Assembly (NCBI RefSeq): GCF_017487405.1 | Contig: NZ_CP062222.1 | Span: 1,907,001 to 1,971,000 of the forward strand | Length of the DNA: 64,000 nucleotides | Source of the DNA: Brevundimonas goettingensis | GTDB taxonomy: Bacteria; Pseudomonadota; Alphaproteobacteria; Caulobacterales; Caulobacteraceae | Direction: 5' to 3' | Part shown: positions 8,422 through 17,848 of the stretch, piece by piece | How positions within the stretch are numbered: the first letter of the stretch is position 1 | How the letters are laid out: each line of letters begins with the position of its first letter | Position numbers and translations under genes: made by a program | Notes under the pieces: generated by a model | What the model saw: the letters and a program-made list of their open reading frames with translations, nothing else | Told to the model about the DNA's origin: nothing | The model's database searches: none

Positions 8422-9519
8422 GTGAAAACGGCGGGCGCACATCGGTTCGAAGCTCTGGACTCCCTCAGGGGCGTCTGCGCCGTGCTCGTGTTCATGTTCC
8501 ACATGCCGATCGCCAGCCACTGGCGCGACTGGCCGCTGATCCAGCACGGCTATTTGTTCGTCGACTACTTCTTCGTCCTGTCGGGCTTTGTCATCGCACA
8601 TGCCTATGCGGAGCGGTTGAAGACGGCGCGCGACGCGGGCCGGTTCATGGTGCGCCGGCTGGGCCGGGTCTGGCCGCTGCACGTCCTGATGCTGGCCTGT
8701 TTCGTCGGGTTGGAGCTGTGCCGACTCTGGTTCCATTTCGACACCGCTTCCCCCTTCACGCGCGACCGCTCGGTCGAGGCGATCTTCACCAACCTGCTGC
8801 TGATCCAGGCCTGGCACATCCATCCCTACCTGACCTGGAACGGTCCCTCGTGGACGCTGAGCGCCGAGGTCGCCTGCTATCTGATCTTCGCCGCCCTGGT
8901 GTTGGTCGCGCCGAAGCGGTTCCGCTGGATCGGCGCCGTGCTGGCGGTTATCGGCGGCCTGATGGTGGTCGAGTTCGCCAAGCGCTGGATGAACACCACC
9001 TATGACTTCGCCGTTCCGCGCGCGGTCTACGGCTTCTTCCTCGGCTGCCTGCTGCAGGGGCTATGGACCCGGATCCCGCGCCTGAAGGCGGGCGCCGCCA
9101 CGGCTCTGGAAGTCGCGACCGTCGTCATGTGCTGCCTGTTCGTCGCCTGGGCCGAGGGGCCGGTGACGGTTCTGGTGACCCTGGTCTTCATCGGGGTGGT
9201 CTGGGTCTTCGCGGGCGAGGAGGGCAAGGTGTCGCGCCTGCTCGATCTGCCGGTGCTGGTCACCTTCGGCCGCTGGTCCTTCGCCATCTATATGGTCCAT
9301 ATGTTCGTGCTGACGGTGATGCTGATCATGGCCCGCAAGCTGCACTGGATGCCCAACGGGCGGCGCATCGACTTCGGCTCGGTCTGGCTGAACGACCTGT
9401 TCGCAATCGCCGTCTTCGCCGGCATAGTCGGTCTCGCGGTCCTGGCCCACCACCTCGTCGAACGCCCCGCCCAGCGACTTATTGACCGCTGGACCAAACC
9501 CAAACCCGCCGCTGCCTGA
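8422..9519 (+). CDS. acyltransferase family 3 integral membrane protein
   Basis: A 365-residue polytopic membrane acyltransferase that transfers acyl groups (often acetyl) to cell-surface sugars. The family signature is at the N-terminus: RFEALDSLRGVCAVLVFMFH with the catalytic-type His at the end, then the FVLSGFVIAHAY segment. About ten helices follow, including the WTLSAEVACYL motif. Start is GTG at 8422 (VKTAGAHRF). No glycan gene is adjacent, so the acceptor is unknown. Confidence 0.88.
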   Translation: MKTAGAHRFEALDSLRGVCAVLVFMFHMPIASHWRDWPLIQHGYLFVDYFFVLSGFVIAHAYAERLKTARDAGRFMVRRLGRVWPLHVLMLACFVGLELCRLWFHFDTASPFTRDRSVEAIFTNLLLIQAWHIHPYLTWNGPSWTLSAEVACYLIFAALVLVAPKRFRWIGAVLAVIGGLMVVEFAKRWMNTTYDFAVPRAVYGFFLGCLLQGLWTRIPRLKAGAATALEVATVVMCCLFVAWAEGPVTVLVTLVFIGVVWVFAGEEGKVSRLLDLPVLVTFGRWSFAIYMVHMFVLTVMLIMARKLHWMPNGRRIDFGSVWLNDLFAIAVFAGIVGLAVLAHHLVERPAQRLIDRWTKPKPAAA

Positions 9520-9552
9520 ACCGTGTTATCGTCCCCGCGAAGGGGAGCGATC

Positions 9553-9972
9553 ATGGCCGCCGAAGCGAAGACCAAGCCCACCGACGTCAGCGTCGACGAC
9601 TTCATCGCCGCCGTGCCCGATCCGGTGCGCCGGGCCGACGCCGAAGTCGTCGCCGCCCTGTTCGCCGAGGTCACGGGGCAGCGGGCGACCCTGTGGGGGC
9701 CGTCCATCGTCGGGTTCGGCGCGTACCACTACGTCTACGACAGCGGCCGCCAGGGCGACGCCCCGGCCATCGCCTTCTCGCCCCGCAAGCCGCATCTGGT
9801 CCTGTATCTGCACGCCGGAGAGGCCCGCGACGCCCTGTCGCCCCGGCTGGGCAAGCACAAGACAGAGGGCGGCTGCATCTATGTGAAGCGGCTGTCGGAC
9901 GTGAACATGGACGTCCTGCGCGAACTGGCCGCCGTCTCCTACGCCGCCATCAAGGCCCGTTATCCCGACTGA
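9553..9972 (+). CDS. DUF1801 domain protein
   Basis: A 139-residue cytoplasmic protein of the DUF1801 family (YdhG-like, frataxin-like fold). It shows the usual pattern VDDFIAAVPDPVRRADAEVV, W-GPSIVGFG-YHY and a conserved end KRLSDVNMDVLRELAAVSY. Role in the cell is not established. The ATG at 9553 is preceded by AAGGGGAGCG, a good ribosome site, and is preferred to an in-frame upstream codon at 9523. Confidence 0.82.
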   Translation: MAAEAKTKPTDVSVDDFIAAVPDPVRRADAEVVAALFAEVTGQRATLWGPSIVGFGAYHYVYDSGRQGDAPAIAFSPRKPHLVLYLHAGEARDALSPRLGKHKTEGGCIYVKRLSDVNMDVLRELAAVSYAAIKARYPD

Positions 9973-10021
9973 GCTTCCCAACGGCGCAGCTTTCGGTTCA
10001 GATGGTGCGGGGGAGACAACC

Positions 10022-11911
10022 ATGACCGGCAGCCATGACGATCATTCCGCCTCGGGCCGCTCCGGACTGGCGCGCGAGGGCGACCGGCGCGCCACGGCCG
10101 CCGTCCGCCTCGGCATCGGCCTCCTGCAAGGCGTGGCCCTGTGGTGGCTGACGCGGTCCTGGCCCAATGAGTATCGCCACCCGCCGCTCTGGCCGGCGAC
10201 CGATCCCTGGCTGTTCGGCTGCCTGTTCATCGTCTTCGCCTTCCTGCCGGTAGTGCTGCTGGCGGGCGTCGGGCGGCTGAGGCCGGTCACCCTGATCGTC
10301 TGGGGCGGAATCGCCGGGGCGGTCATGGCGGCGCTGGCCTTCCACGACATCGACCGTCAGGGCGTGAAGCTGGACGACACCGTCCTGTCACCGCTGTTCG
10401 TGGTCTTCACAGCCGTGGCCCTGTTCATCGGCCATCACCTGATCGTGCCAGCCGACCGTGAGCGTCGGCTGATCGCCCCCTACCCCGCCTATTTCGACGC
10501 GGCCTGGATGGCGGGGGTCCAGCTGGCCCTGTCGATCGGCTTCGCGGGCGCCTTCTGGCTTCTGCTCTTCCTCGGCGCCGCCCTGTTCAAGGTCATCGGC
10601 CTGACCTTCCTCGGCGACCTGATCGGCAAGAGCTGGTTCGCCTTCCCCATGACCGGCCTCGCCTTCGCCACGGCGGTGCAGCTGACCGACGTGCGCGACG
10701 GCCTGATCCGGGGCGTGCGGGCCGTGGCCCTGATGCTGCTGTCCTGGCTGTTGCTGGTCATGACGGTGCTGGCCGCCGGCTTCCTCGCCGCCCTGCCCTT
10801 CACGGGCCTCAAGGGCCTGTGGGACACCGGCAGCGCGACCGCTCTGGTCCTCGCCTCGGCCGGCGCCCTGATCATCCTGATCAACACCGCCTATCAGGAC
10901 GGCCGTCCCGACAACCGGCCGCCGCTGGTGCTGCGCATCGCTGTGCAGGTCGCCTCGCTCCTGCTGACGCCCCTGATCGTCCTGGCCGTCTGGGGTCTGA
11001 TGCTGCGGATCGGCCAGTACGGCCTGACGCCGGACCGGATCATCGCCGCCGCCTGCGCCCTGGTCGGCGCCGTCTATGCGGTGGGCTACGGGCTCGGCGC
11101 CATTGTGCCCCTGATCCGCAAGGGCTCGGACTGGATGAAGGCGCTGGAGGCGACCAACCTGGCCTCGGGCGTCCTGGCCGTCGCCGTCATCCTCGCCCTG
11201 TTCAGCCCCCTCGCCGACCCGGCCCGGCTGTCGGTCGCCGATCAGGTGAAGCGTCTGGAGGCGGGCAAGGTGACGCCGGACAAGTTCGACTTCGGCTTCC
11301 TGCGGTTCGAGAGCGGCAAGGTCGGCCAGCAAGCCTTTGAGAAGCTCGCGCGCTCCACCGACGCCGACATCGCCCGGCGCGCTCAGGAGGCCCGGAAGAT
11401 GGAAGACCGGTGGGACAGCCCCAAGCCCGACGTGGCGGTCGATCTCCGTATCGAGATGCTGCCCGCCGGAACCGCGCTTCCGGCGGCCTTCCCCCGATCC
11501 GTCGTCTTCGACGGCTCCACCGGCGCCAACCAGGCCCTCACCAGCTGTACGTCCAAGGACGAGCCCTGCAAGGCGCGCCTTTTCGATCTGGACGCAGACG
11601 GCCGTGACGAGCTGCTGATCGCCCACCGGTTCGCCGTCATCGTCTTCGTGCTCGGCGACGACGGAAAGTGGACCTCGCCGGGGACCTATATGCCGCGGAT
11701 CTGCGCCGGCGTTGGGCGCGGCGACATGCGCAAGACGCTGGAGACGGACCAGTTCCAGACCGAGCCCCAGCGCTGGCCGGGCCTGAGGTCTTCGGATTCG
11801 ATCAACTGGACCTTTACGCCGGACACCCAGTGCCCGGGCGAGGCCGTGCGCGTCGACCTCGTCCCCCCGCCCCCGCCGCCCGCCCGGCCCGCGCCACCGC
11901 CCGCCCGTTAA
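10022..11911 (+). CDS. DUF4153 integral membrane protein
   Basis: A 629-residue membrane protein. Residues ~25-400 contain about eleven hydrophobic segments and match the general appearance of the DUF4153 family; residues ~415-600 form a soluble domain (SVADQVKRLEAGKVTPDKFDF... FDLDADGRDELL) with an EF-hand-like D-rich loop, and the C-terminus is a Pro run (VPPPPPPARPAPPPAR). Function unknown. The ATG at 10022 follows GGGGGAGAC. It appears to be a single transcription unit. Confidence 0.75.
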   Translation: MTGSHDDHSASGRSGLAREGDRRATAAVRLGIGLLQGVALWWLTRSWPNEYRHPPLWPATDPWLFGCLFIVFAFLPVVLLAGVGRLRPVTLIVWGGIAGAVMAALAFHDIDRQGVKLDDTVLSPLFVVFTAVALFIGHHLIVPADRERRLIAPYPAYFDAAWMAGVQLALSIGFAGAFWLLLFLGAALFKVIGLTFLGDLIGKSWFAFPMTGLAFATAVQLTDVRDGLIRGVRAVALMLLSWLLLVMTVLAAGFLAALPFTGLKGLWDTGSATALVLASAGALIILINTAYQDGRPDNRPPLVLRIAVQVASLLLTPLIVLAVWGLMLRIGQYGLTPDRIIAAACALVGAVYAVGYGLGAIVPLIRKGSDWMKALEATNLASGVLAVAVILALFSPLADPARLSVADQVKRLEAGKVTPDKFDFGFLRFESGKVGQQAFEKLARSTDADIARRAQEARKMEDRWDSPKPDVAVDLRIEMLPAGTALPAAFPRSVVFDGSTGANQALTSCTSKDEPCKARLFDLDADGRDELLIAHRFAVIVFVLGDDGKWTSPGTYMPRICAGVGRGDMRKTLETDQFQTEPQRWPGLRSSDSINWTFTPDTQCPGEAVRVDLVPPPPPPARPAPPPAR

Positions 11912-12034
11912 CCTCCCGCACACCACGCCCACCAACCCGATCTTCACCGCATCGGGCGTAGAAACGTCCCGAAACGGGTCAGTCGCGCTTCAAGACGCGG
12001 CGGCCTTCACGGTGATGACGAAGGTGTGCTCCCC

Positions 12035-13495
<1,461 letters not shown>

Positions 13496-13706
13496 GGATC
13501 GACCCCGATCACCGTCGTTTCGGGGCAACATTTCACGGCATTGCCTGAATCTGTCTGAAATTTAACGCATCCGCCCGACGGAGGTCGCGGGGGCGTGCGT
13601 TAGAGGCTCATCGAACGGCGCATGGCCGGGGGTTGAAGGGACGCGCAGACGTTCCACCGCCGGTCGCAGACGCCGCCACGCCACTGTTGATTCCGGAAGA
13701 CCATCC

Positions 13707-16331
13707 ATGACGATCGCTGTCGCCATTCTGTCCGCGCTTGCCTCCGGCGCGATCCAGACGGCGCCCCCGCCCACGGCCGGCCCGACGCCGCCGCAGCAGA
13801 CTCCGCCGACGACCTCGCCCGAGCCCCAGGACGACGACGCCCTGCCGCGCGGCTCGGCCTCGTCGGACGCCTATGACCTGGGCACCGTCACCGTCACGGG
13901 CGTGAAGCCGCGCGGCAGCGTCGAGGGCGACATCCCGCCCGACGTCACCCTGAGCGCGGAAGAGATCAAGGCCTACGGCGCCAGCAACATCTCCGAGCTG
14001 CTGCAACGGCTCGAACCCCTGACCCAGTCGAGCCGCGGCCGGTCGGACTCCGGTCCGGTCCTGCTGCTCAACGGCCGCCGCATCTCGGGCTTCCAGGAGA
14101 TCCAGGGCATCCCGGTCGAGGCCATCGAGCGCACCGAGATTCTGCCCGAGGAGGTCGCCCTCAACTACGGCTATAGCGCCGACCAGCGGGTGGTGAACTT
14201 CGTCCTCAAGCAGCAGTTCCGCCAGGCCACCGCGACCTTCCAGGGCCGCGGCCCGACCCAGGGCGGCCGCACCACCGCCGAGGTCGACGGCAACGCCTTC
14301 ACCATCAAGACCGGCGACCGCTGGAACTTCGACATCGAGCAGCAGCACGACACCGCCCTGTTCGAGAGCGAGCGCGACATCACCCGCACGGTGAACCCCA
14401 ACACCTATGGCCCGAGCGGCGCCGTCGCGACGCCGGAAGAGCTGTCGGCCTATCGCACCCTGCAGTCGCGCGGCGACCGGACGACCATCCGCGGCTCGCT
14501 GGCCCACGACCTGAACGCCACGACCAAGGCGACAGGCAGCTTCAGCCTGGAGGACTCGACCACCAGCGGATACGGCGGCCTGCCCTCCCTGTCGCTGAAC
14601 CTGCCGGCCGGGAACCCCTATTCGACCAGCGCCGGCGACGTGCGGCTGCAGCGCTATCTGGCCGACCCCGGCACGATGCTGCGCAACAACGACACCCTGA
14701 CGGGCAAGGCCGCCCTGCTGGTGGACGGCTATCTGAAGGAGTGGCGCTACACCGTCACCGCCACCTACGATCGGACCGAGACCGACACCACGACAGGCCG
14801 CGGTTATGAGGTCCTGCCCGTCCAGACCGCGCTCTCCAACAACGATCCGACCGTGAACCCGTTCGGCGTCATCCCGCCTTCCCTGCTGCGCCAGGCCACC
14901 GACACGGCCCATTCGGTGTCCAGCGGCGGCAATGTGGAATCGACCCTCAACGGCACCCTGTGGGAAGGCCCGGCGGGCAATCTGCGCTCGACCGTCAAGT
15001 TCGGCCTGGACACCCGGACGCTGGACTCCGAGTCGGACCGCACCGTCATCGGCCACACCGAGAGCTCGCTGCAGCGCGACCGGGTCTATGGCAGCTTCAA
15101 CGTCAACATGCCGCTGACCAGCACCCGCCGCGACTTCCTGTCGAAGCTCGGCGACCTGTCCTTCAACTTCAACGGCGGCTATGACGACCTGTCCGACTTC
15201 GGCGGCCTGACCACCATCGGCGGCGGCCTGAACTGGGCCCCGAACGGCAAGATCGGCTTCGTCGTCAGCTATACGGATGAACAGGGCGCCCCGACGATCA
15301 ACCAGGTCAACGACCCGGTCATCAACACCTCGAACGTGGCCGTCTACGACTTCAAGGCCGGCCAGACGGTCAACATCACCCAGATCACCGGCGGCAACCG
15401 CAACCTGGGTTCGGACGACCGCTCGGTGGTCAAGCTGGGCTTCAACCTGACCCCGTTCCAGAGCGTCAACTTCAACTTCAGCTCCAACTACACCTGGAGC
15501 CGGACGGACGACGCCATCTCGGCCTTCCCGACCATCACCCCGGCCCTGGAAGCGGCCCTGCCCGGCCGGTTCGTGCGCGACGGCGCGGGCAACCTGCTGT
15601 CGGTCGACGCCCGTCCGCTGAACTACGCCAAGACCGAGCGTCAGGACCTGCGCACCGGCTTCACCTTCTCGCGTCCGTTCGGCAAGCCGAACGCGGCGGC
15701 GGGCGGTCCGCGCCCCGGCGGCATGATGATGATGGGCGGCGGCCCGCGTCCGGCCGGCGGCGGTGAAGGCGGCGGCCCCGGTGGCGGGGGCGGCGGTCAG
15801 ATGCGCATGGGCGGCGGCGGCGGACGCGGCGGCACGCCGATGCAGCCGGGCCAGGGCGTCTTCAACCTGTCGGTCTATCATACCTACCGCTTCCAGGATG
15901 AGATCGTCATCGCCGATGGCCTGCCGGTCATCGACCAGCTCAACGGCGGCGCCACCGGCGGTCGCGGCGGCACGCCCCAGCAGGAGATCCAGGTCCAGGG
16001 CGGCGCCTTCCGCAACGGCTTCGGCGCCTTCATCAACGCCAACTGGCGCGAGGCGACCTTCGTCGACGGCGGGGCGACCGACCTCAACTTCTCGCACCAG
16101 ACCACGGTCGGGCTGAACATGTTCGTCGACATGAACCAGCGCCCCGACTGGGTGAAGAAGGCCCCCTGGCTGCTCAAGGGCGCCCGGATCAGCCTGGGCT
16201 TCGACAACATCTTCGACACCCGCACGGTGGTCACCACCTCGGCAGGCAACCTGCCGGTCAACTACCAGCCCGACTACCTCGACCCCACGGGCCGGGTCAT
16301 CCGACTGAACTACCGCAAGGTGCTGTTCTAG
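13707..16331 (+). CDS. TonB-dependent receptor-like outer-membrane protein with Gly/Met-rich insert
   Basis: An 874-residue outer-membrane protein. After a signal peptide and a Pro-rich linker comes LGTVTVTGVKPRGS, then a plug domain (YGASNISELLQRLEP... VLLLNGRRISGFQEI... IERTEILPEEVALNYGY) and a long beta barrel ending in LNYRKVLF, whose last residue is the aromatic expected by the BAM complex. A low-complexity stretch at about residues 664-714 (RPGGMMMMGGGPRPAGGG... GGQMRMGGGGG) is inserted in the barrel region. Substrate unknown. A bidirectional terminator follows immediately. Confidence 0.82.
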   Translation: MTIAVAILSALASGAIQTAPPPTAGPTPPQQTPPTTSPEPQDDDALPRGSASSDAYDLGTVTVTGVKPRGSVEGDIPPDVTLSAEEIKAYGASNISELLQRLEPLTQSSRGRSDSGPVLLLNGRRISGFQEIQGIPVEAIERTEILPEEVALNYGYSADQRVVNFVLKQQFRQATATFQGRGPTQGGRTTAEVDGNAFTIKTGDRWNFDIEQQHDTALFESERDITRTVNPNTYGPSGAVATPEELSAYRTLQSRGDRTTIRGSLAHDLNATTKATGSFSLEDSTTSGYGGLPSLSLNLPAGNPYSTSAGDVRLQRYLADPGTMLRNNDTLTGKAALLVDGYLKEWRYTVTATYDRTETDTTTGRGYEVLPVQTALSNNDPTVNPFGVIPPSLLRQATDTAHSVSSGGNVESTLNGTLWEGPAGNLRSTVKFGLDTRTLDSESDRTVIGHTESSLQRDRVYGSFNVNMPLTSTRRDFLSKLGDLSFNFNGGYDDLSDFGGLTTIGGGLNWAPNGKIGFVVSYTDEQGAPTINQVNDPVINTSNVAVYDFKAGQTVNITQITGGNRNLGSDDRSVVKLGFNLTPFQSVNFNFSSNYTWSRTDDAISAFPTITPALEAALPGRFVRDGAGNLLSVDARPLNYAKTERQDLRTGFTFSRPFGKPNAAAGGPRPGGMMMMGGGPRPAGGGEGGGPGGGGGGQMRMGGGGGRGGTPMQPGQGVFNLSVYHTYRFQDEIVIADGLPVIDQLNGGATGGRGGTPQQEIQVQGGAFRNGFGAFINANWREATFVDGGATDLNFSHQTTVGLNMFVDMNQRPDWVKKAPWLLKGARISLGFDNIFDTRTVVTTSAGNLPVNYQPDYLDPTGRVIRLNYRKVLF

Positions 16332-16339
16332 AACGCAGA

Positions 16340-16371
16340 AGAGGCCGGTGGATCGCTCCGCCGGCCTCTTT
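16340..16371. terminator. bidirectional intrinsic terminator
   Basis: AGAGGCCGG (16340-16348) pairs with CCGGCCTCT (16361-16369), a perfect 9-bp stem, followed by TTCT. It lies 8 bases after the receptor stop and 1-2 bases before the stop of the minus-strand gene ending at 16373, so it can serve both convergent genes. Only a short T tract is present on either side. Confidence 0.7.
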
Positions 16372-16372
16372 C

Positions 16373-16783
16373 TCATTCGGGGGGCTTCTTGCGGCCCCAG
16401 CGGCGCTTCGGCTCCTCGCCGTTGGCCTTGGCCGTGATCTCCCTGAGCTTGCGCCCCTGCATGGCCGACAGGGCCTGACCGGGCGCGCCCTTCTCCGGGT
16501 CACCGAAGGCGCGGCCGTAGGTCTGGATGCGGTCAGAGACGCCCTCAATGAACTCGCCCTCCCACTCCGACAGGACGATACCGGCCTTGTCGGCCGCCCG
16601 TTTGGCGCGCTTGAGGGCGTTCAGGGCCTTGCGGCGCGCGGCCTCGCGCTCGGCCTCGAACGGGCTGGCGGGCTTGTCTGTCCTTGTCTTGAAGCCCGAG
16701 CCGGGCTTGAGCCCGGTCGAGCGCTTGAGTGACCCCGAAGGGTCTTTCGGACCGCCCGTGAGGGGCGTCCGCTTCAGGCTCAG
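16373..16783 (-). CDS. conserved-looking basic protein, probable CTG start coupled to gapR
   Basis: An open frame of 136 residues with no ATG, GTG or TTG at a suitable place. It reads (M/L)SLKRTPLTGGPKDPSGSL, a basic linker with repeated LKR-T/S motifs, then a helical region FEAEREAARRKALNALKRA, a middle segment WEGEFIEGVSDRIQTYGRAFG and a basic end RRWGRKKPPE. The CTG at 16781-16783 overlaps the gapR TGA as CTGA, an arrangement typical of coupled translation. The protein-like composition and coherent C-terminus argue for a real gene. Family not recognised; the helical basic make-up would suit nucleic-acid binding, which is inference. Confidence 0.55.
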   Translation of the reverse strand: MSLKRTPLTGGPKDPSGSLKRSTGLKPGSGFKTRTDKPASPFEAEREAARRKALNALKRAKRAADKAGIVLSEWEGEFIEGVSDRIQTYGRAFGDPEKGAPGQALSAMQGRKLREITAKANGEEPKRRWGRKKPPE

Positions 16784-17055
16784 ATCTCGCCGAGGGCGGA
16801 CAGGTAGAGGTCCAGGATGGCGTCCTCTTCCTGGCGCTTGGCCTTGTCCTGCTTGCGGATGCGGATGACCTTGCGCAGGATCTTGACGTCGTAGCCCTCG
16901 CCCTTGGCCTCGGCGAAGACCTCCTTCTGGTCGGCCATGATCGCGGCCTTGTCCTCTTCCAGACGCTCGATGCGCTCGATGATCGAACGCAGACGGCCCT
17001 GGGCCGCCGAGGTCAGGACGTCCGAGCTGTCGAAGGGAGCGGCGGCGTCGGTCAT
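16780..17055 (-). CDS. gapR: GapR-type DUF2312 nucleoid protein
   Basis: A 91-residue protein whose body (LRSIIERIERLEEDKAAIMA, KEVFAEAKGEGYDVKILRKV, RIRKQDKAKRQEEDAILDLY, LSALGEI) is the DUF2312 family. The Caulobacter member GapR binds AT-rich, overtwisted DNA ahead of moving polymerases and is needed for chromosome structure and normal cell division. The N-terminal half is a coiled coil, and the Lys/Arg-rich IRIRKQDKAKRQ contacts DNA. It is on the minus strand downstream of rpmJ but separated by a terminator, so it likely has its own promoter in 17056-17177. A coupled gene starts inside its stop. Confidence 0.92.
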   Translation of the reverse strand: MTDAAAPFDSSDVLTSAAQGRLRSIIERIERLEEDKAAIMADQKEVFAEAKGEGYDVKILRKVIRIRKQDKAKRQEEDAILDLYLSALGEI

Positions 17056-17074
17056 TCTTGGGTCCTTCGGAAGG

Positions 17075-17114
17075 GCGCTAACGCTCAGCTCGCGGAGCTT
17101 CGCTGCTTGAGCGC
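17075..17114. repeat. 40-base hairpin element, copy A (inverted relative to copy B)
   Basis: GCGCTAACGCTC, then AGCTC-GCG-GAGCT (a 5-bp stem with loop GCG), then TCGCTGCTTGAGCGC. The same 40 bases occur in opposite orientation at 17536-17575 with a different but equally complementary stem. It lies 20 bases upstream of the gapR start, so it could form in the gapR leader RNA. Confidence 0.75.
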
Positions 17115-17177
17115 GTCGGTGTCTGGGTTTGGCGGGCGACTAACCACGTTGCCGCGACAGGCTCAACCACGAACACG

Positions 17178-17207
17178 AAAAAGGCTGCGGACAGATTGCC
17201 CACAGCC
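17178..17207 (-). terminator. intrinsic terminator of rpmJ
   Basis: Read on the minus strand: GGCTGTGG, nine-base loop, CCGCAGCC (one G-U pair), then TTTTT (plus-strand AAAAA at 17178-17182). It is 58 bases past the rpmJ stop and upstream of gapR, so it separates the two transcripts. Confidence 0.75.
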
Positions 17208-17264
17208 CTCGATAGTCAAGACATTTCAGAGACTTAGGCGCCCTTAAGCGCCATAAGCGTCTGT

Positions 17265-17390
17265 TTAGCCCTGCTTCGCCTTGAAGCGCGGGTCGGTCTT
17301 GTTGATGACGAAGACGACGCCCTTGCGGCGCACGACCTTGCAGTCGCGGTGGCGGGTCTTGAGCGACTTGAGCGAGCTACGGACCTTCAT
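17265..17390 (-). CDS. rpmJ: 50S ribosomal protein L36
   Basis: A 41-residue basic protein [20 protein letters not shown] followed by [21 protein letters not shown]. This is ribosomal protein bL36 of the longer alphaproteobacterial kind in which most of the zinc-ligand Cys residues are missing (only one Cys, in RHRDCK, remains). It binds 23S rRNA in the large subunit. ATG start with TGCCTCAGGAC upstream on the minus strand. It stands alone here, with a terminator 58 bases downstream and inverted repeat elements on both sides. Confidence 0.95.
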   Translation of the reverse strand: MKVRSSLKSLKTRHRDCKVVRRKGVVFVINKTDPRFKAKQG

Positions 17391-17535
17391 GGTCGGGCGT
17401 CCTGAGGCAAATCAAAAATAAAAGAGCCGCGGGGCGAACCTGCGGCGGAGCGGTGCATGTAGAGATTCGGGAGCGCCAAGTCAACCGCCGGGCGACTGAT
17501 TTGGGCGGGGTCCTCAGGGAGCGATAGCACGACCG

Positions 17536-17575
17536 GCGCTCAAGCAGCGAGCCGCCGCGCGGCGAGCGTTAGCGC
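17536..17575. repeat. 40-base hairpin element, copy B (inverted relative to copy A)
   Basis: Its reverse complement is GCGCTAACGCTC, GCCGC-GCG-GCGGC, TCGCTGCTTGAGCGC. Flanks and loop are identical to copy A, while the five-base stem differs at three positions with the pairing restored on the other side. The two copies bracket rpmJ, 421 bases apart. Confidence 0.75.
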
Positions 17576-17587
17576 CAGAAGGATGGA

Positions 17588-17660
17588 GGCCTGGCCTCCG
17601 AGTTGAACGGAGGGTCTATGGGCTTGCGGGCCCATCGCGTAGCCCCTCCGCCACCAGGCC
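17588..17660 (+). ncRNA. candidate structured RNA or leader element
   Basis: Three helices can form at once: GGCCTGG (17588-17594) with CCAGGCC (17654-17660), CCTCCG (17595-17600) with CGGAGG (17608-17613), and ATGGGC (17618-17623) with GCCCAT (17630-17635), a three-way junction. GGAGGG (17609-17614) can instead pair with CCCTCC (17644-17649), which excludes the second helix. No known RNA family recognised. Orientation is uncertain; plus is assumed because the next plus-strand gene starts at 17849. Confidence 0.35.
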
Positions 17661-17848
17661 GCATCAGGGTCGATGGACAGAATGTCGCACCCGGCTTTAG
17701 ATTCCGGAAACGAACGCGGTGAACGGCCTGTTCACCCTGTTGGTGTCATCAGGGGGTCAGACCACTATCGCACGATCTGCGGCAACGCTTGGCCGTGTCG
17801 CGCGCTTGTGATTGCGACTTCATCTCCGGGGACACTAGCCTGACCAAC

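Larger units (their letters stand above)
17391..17848. other. 458-base intergenic region with hairpin element and structured stretch
   Basis: No coding frame with protein-like content is visible. It holds the rpmJ promoter side (A/T-rich AAATCAAAAATAAAAG near 17408), hairpin element copy B (17536-17575), and a strongly paired stretch (17588-17660) described separately. In 17661-17848 I see nothing but the probable promoter/leader of the transglycosylase gene. Confidence 0.6.

Noticed and set aside
10489..11947. Several 130-520-codon minus-strand frames across the DUF4153 gene
   Set aside because: Shadows of the plus-strand membrane protein, with no start signals or domain content.
13608..16376. 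A 922-codon minus-strand open frame
   Set aside because: It is a codon-bias shadow antisense to the TonB-type receptor, which has clear motifs; the minus frame reads as low-complexity Val/Gly/Asp-rich sequence without domains.
17641..17660. CCTCCGCCACCA looked like the 3' end of a tRNA or tmRNA
   Set aside because: No T-arm (TTCRANY) or anticodon arm and no tag-peptide coding sequence is present near it on either strand.
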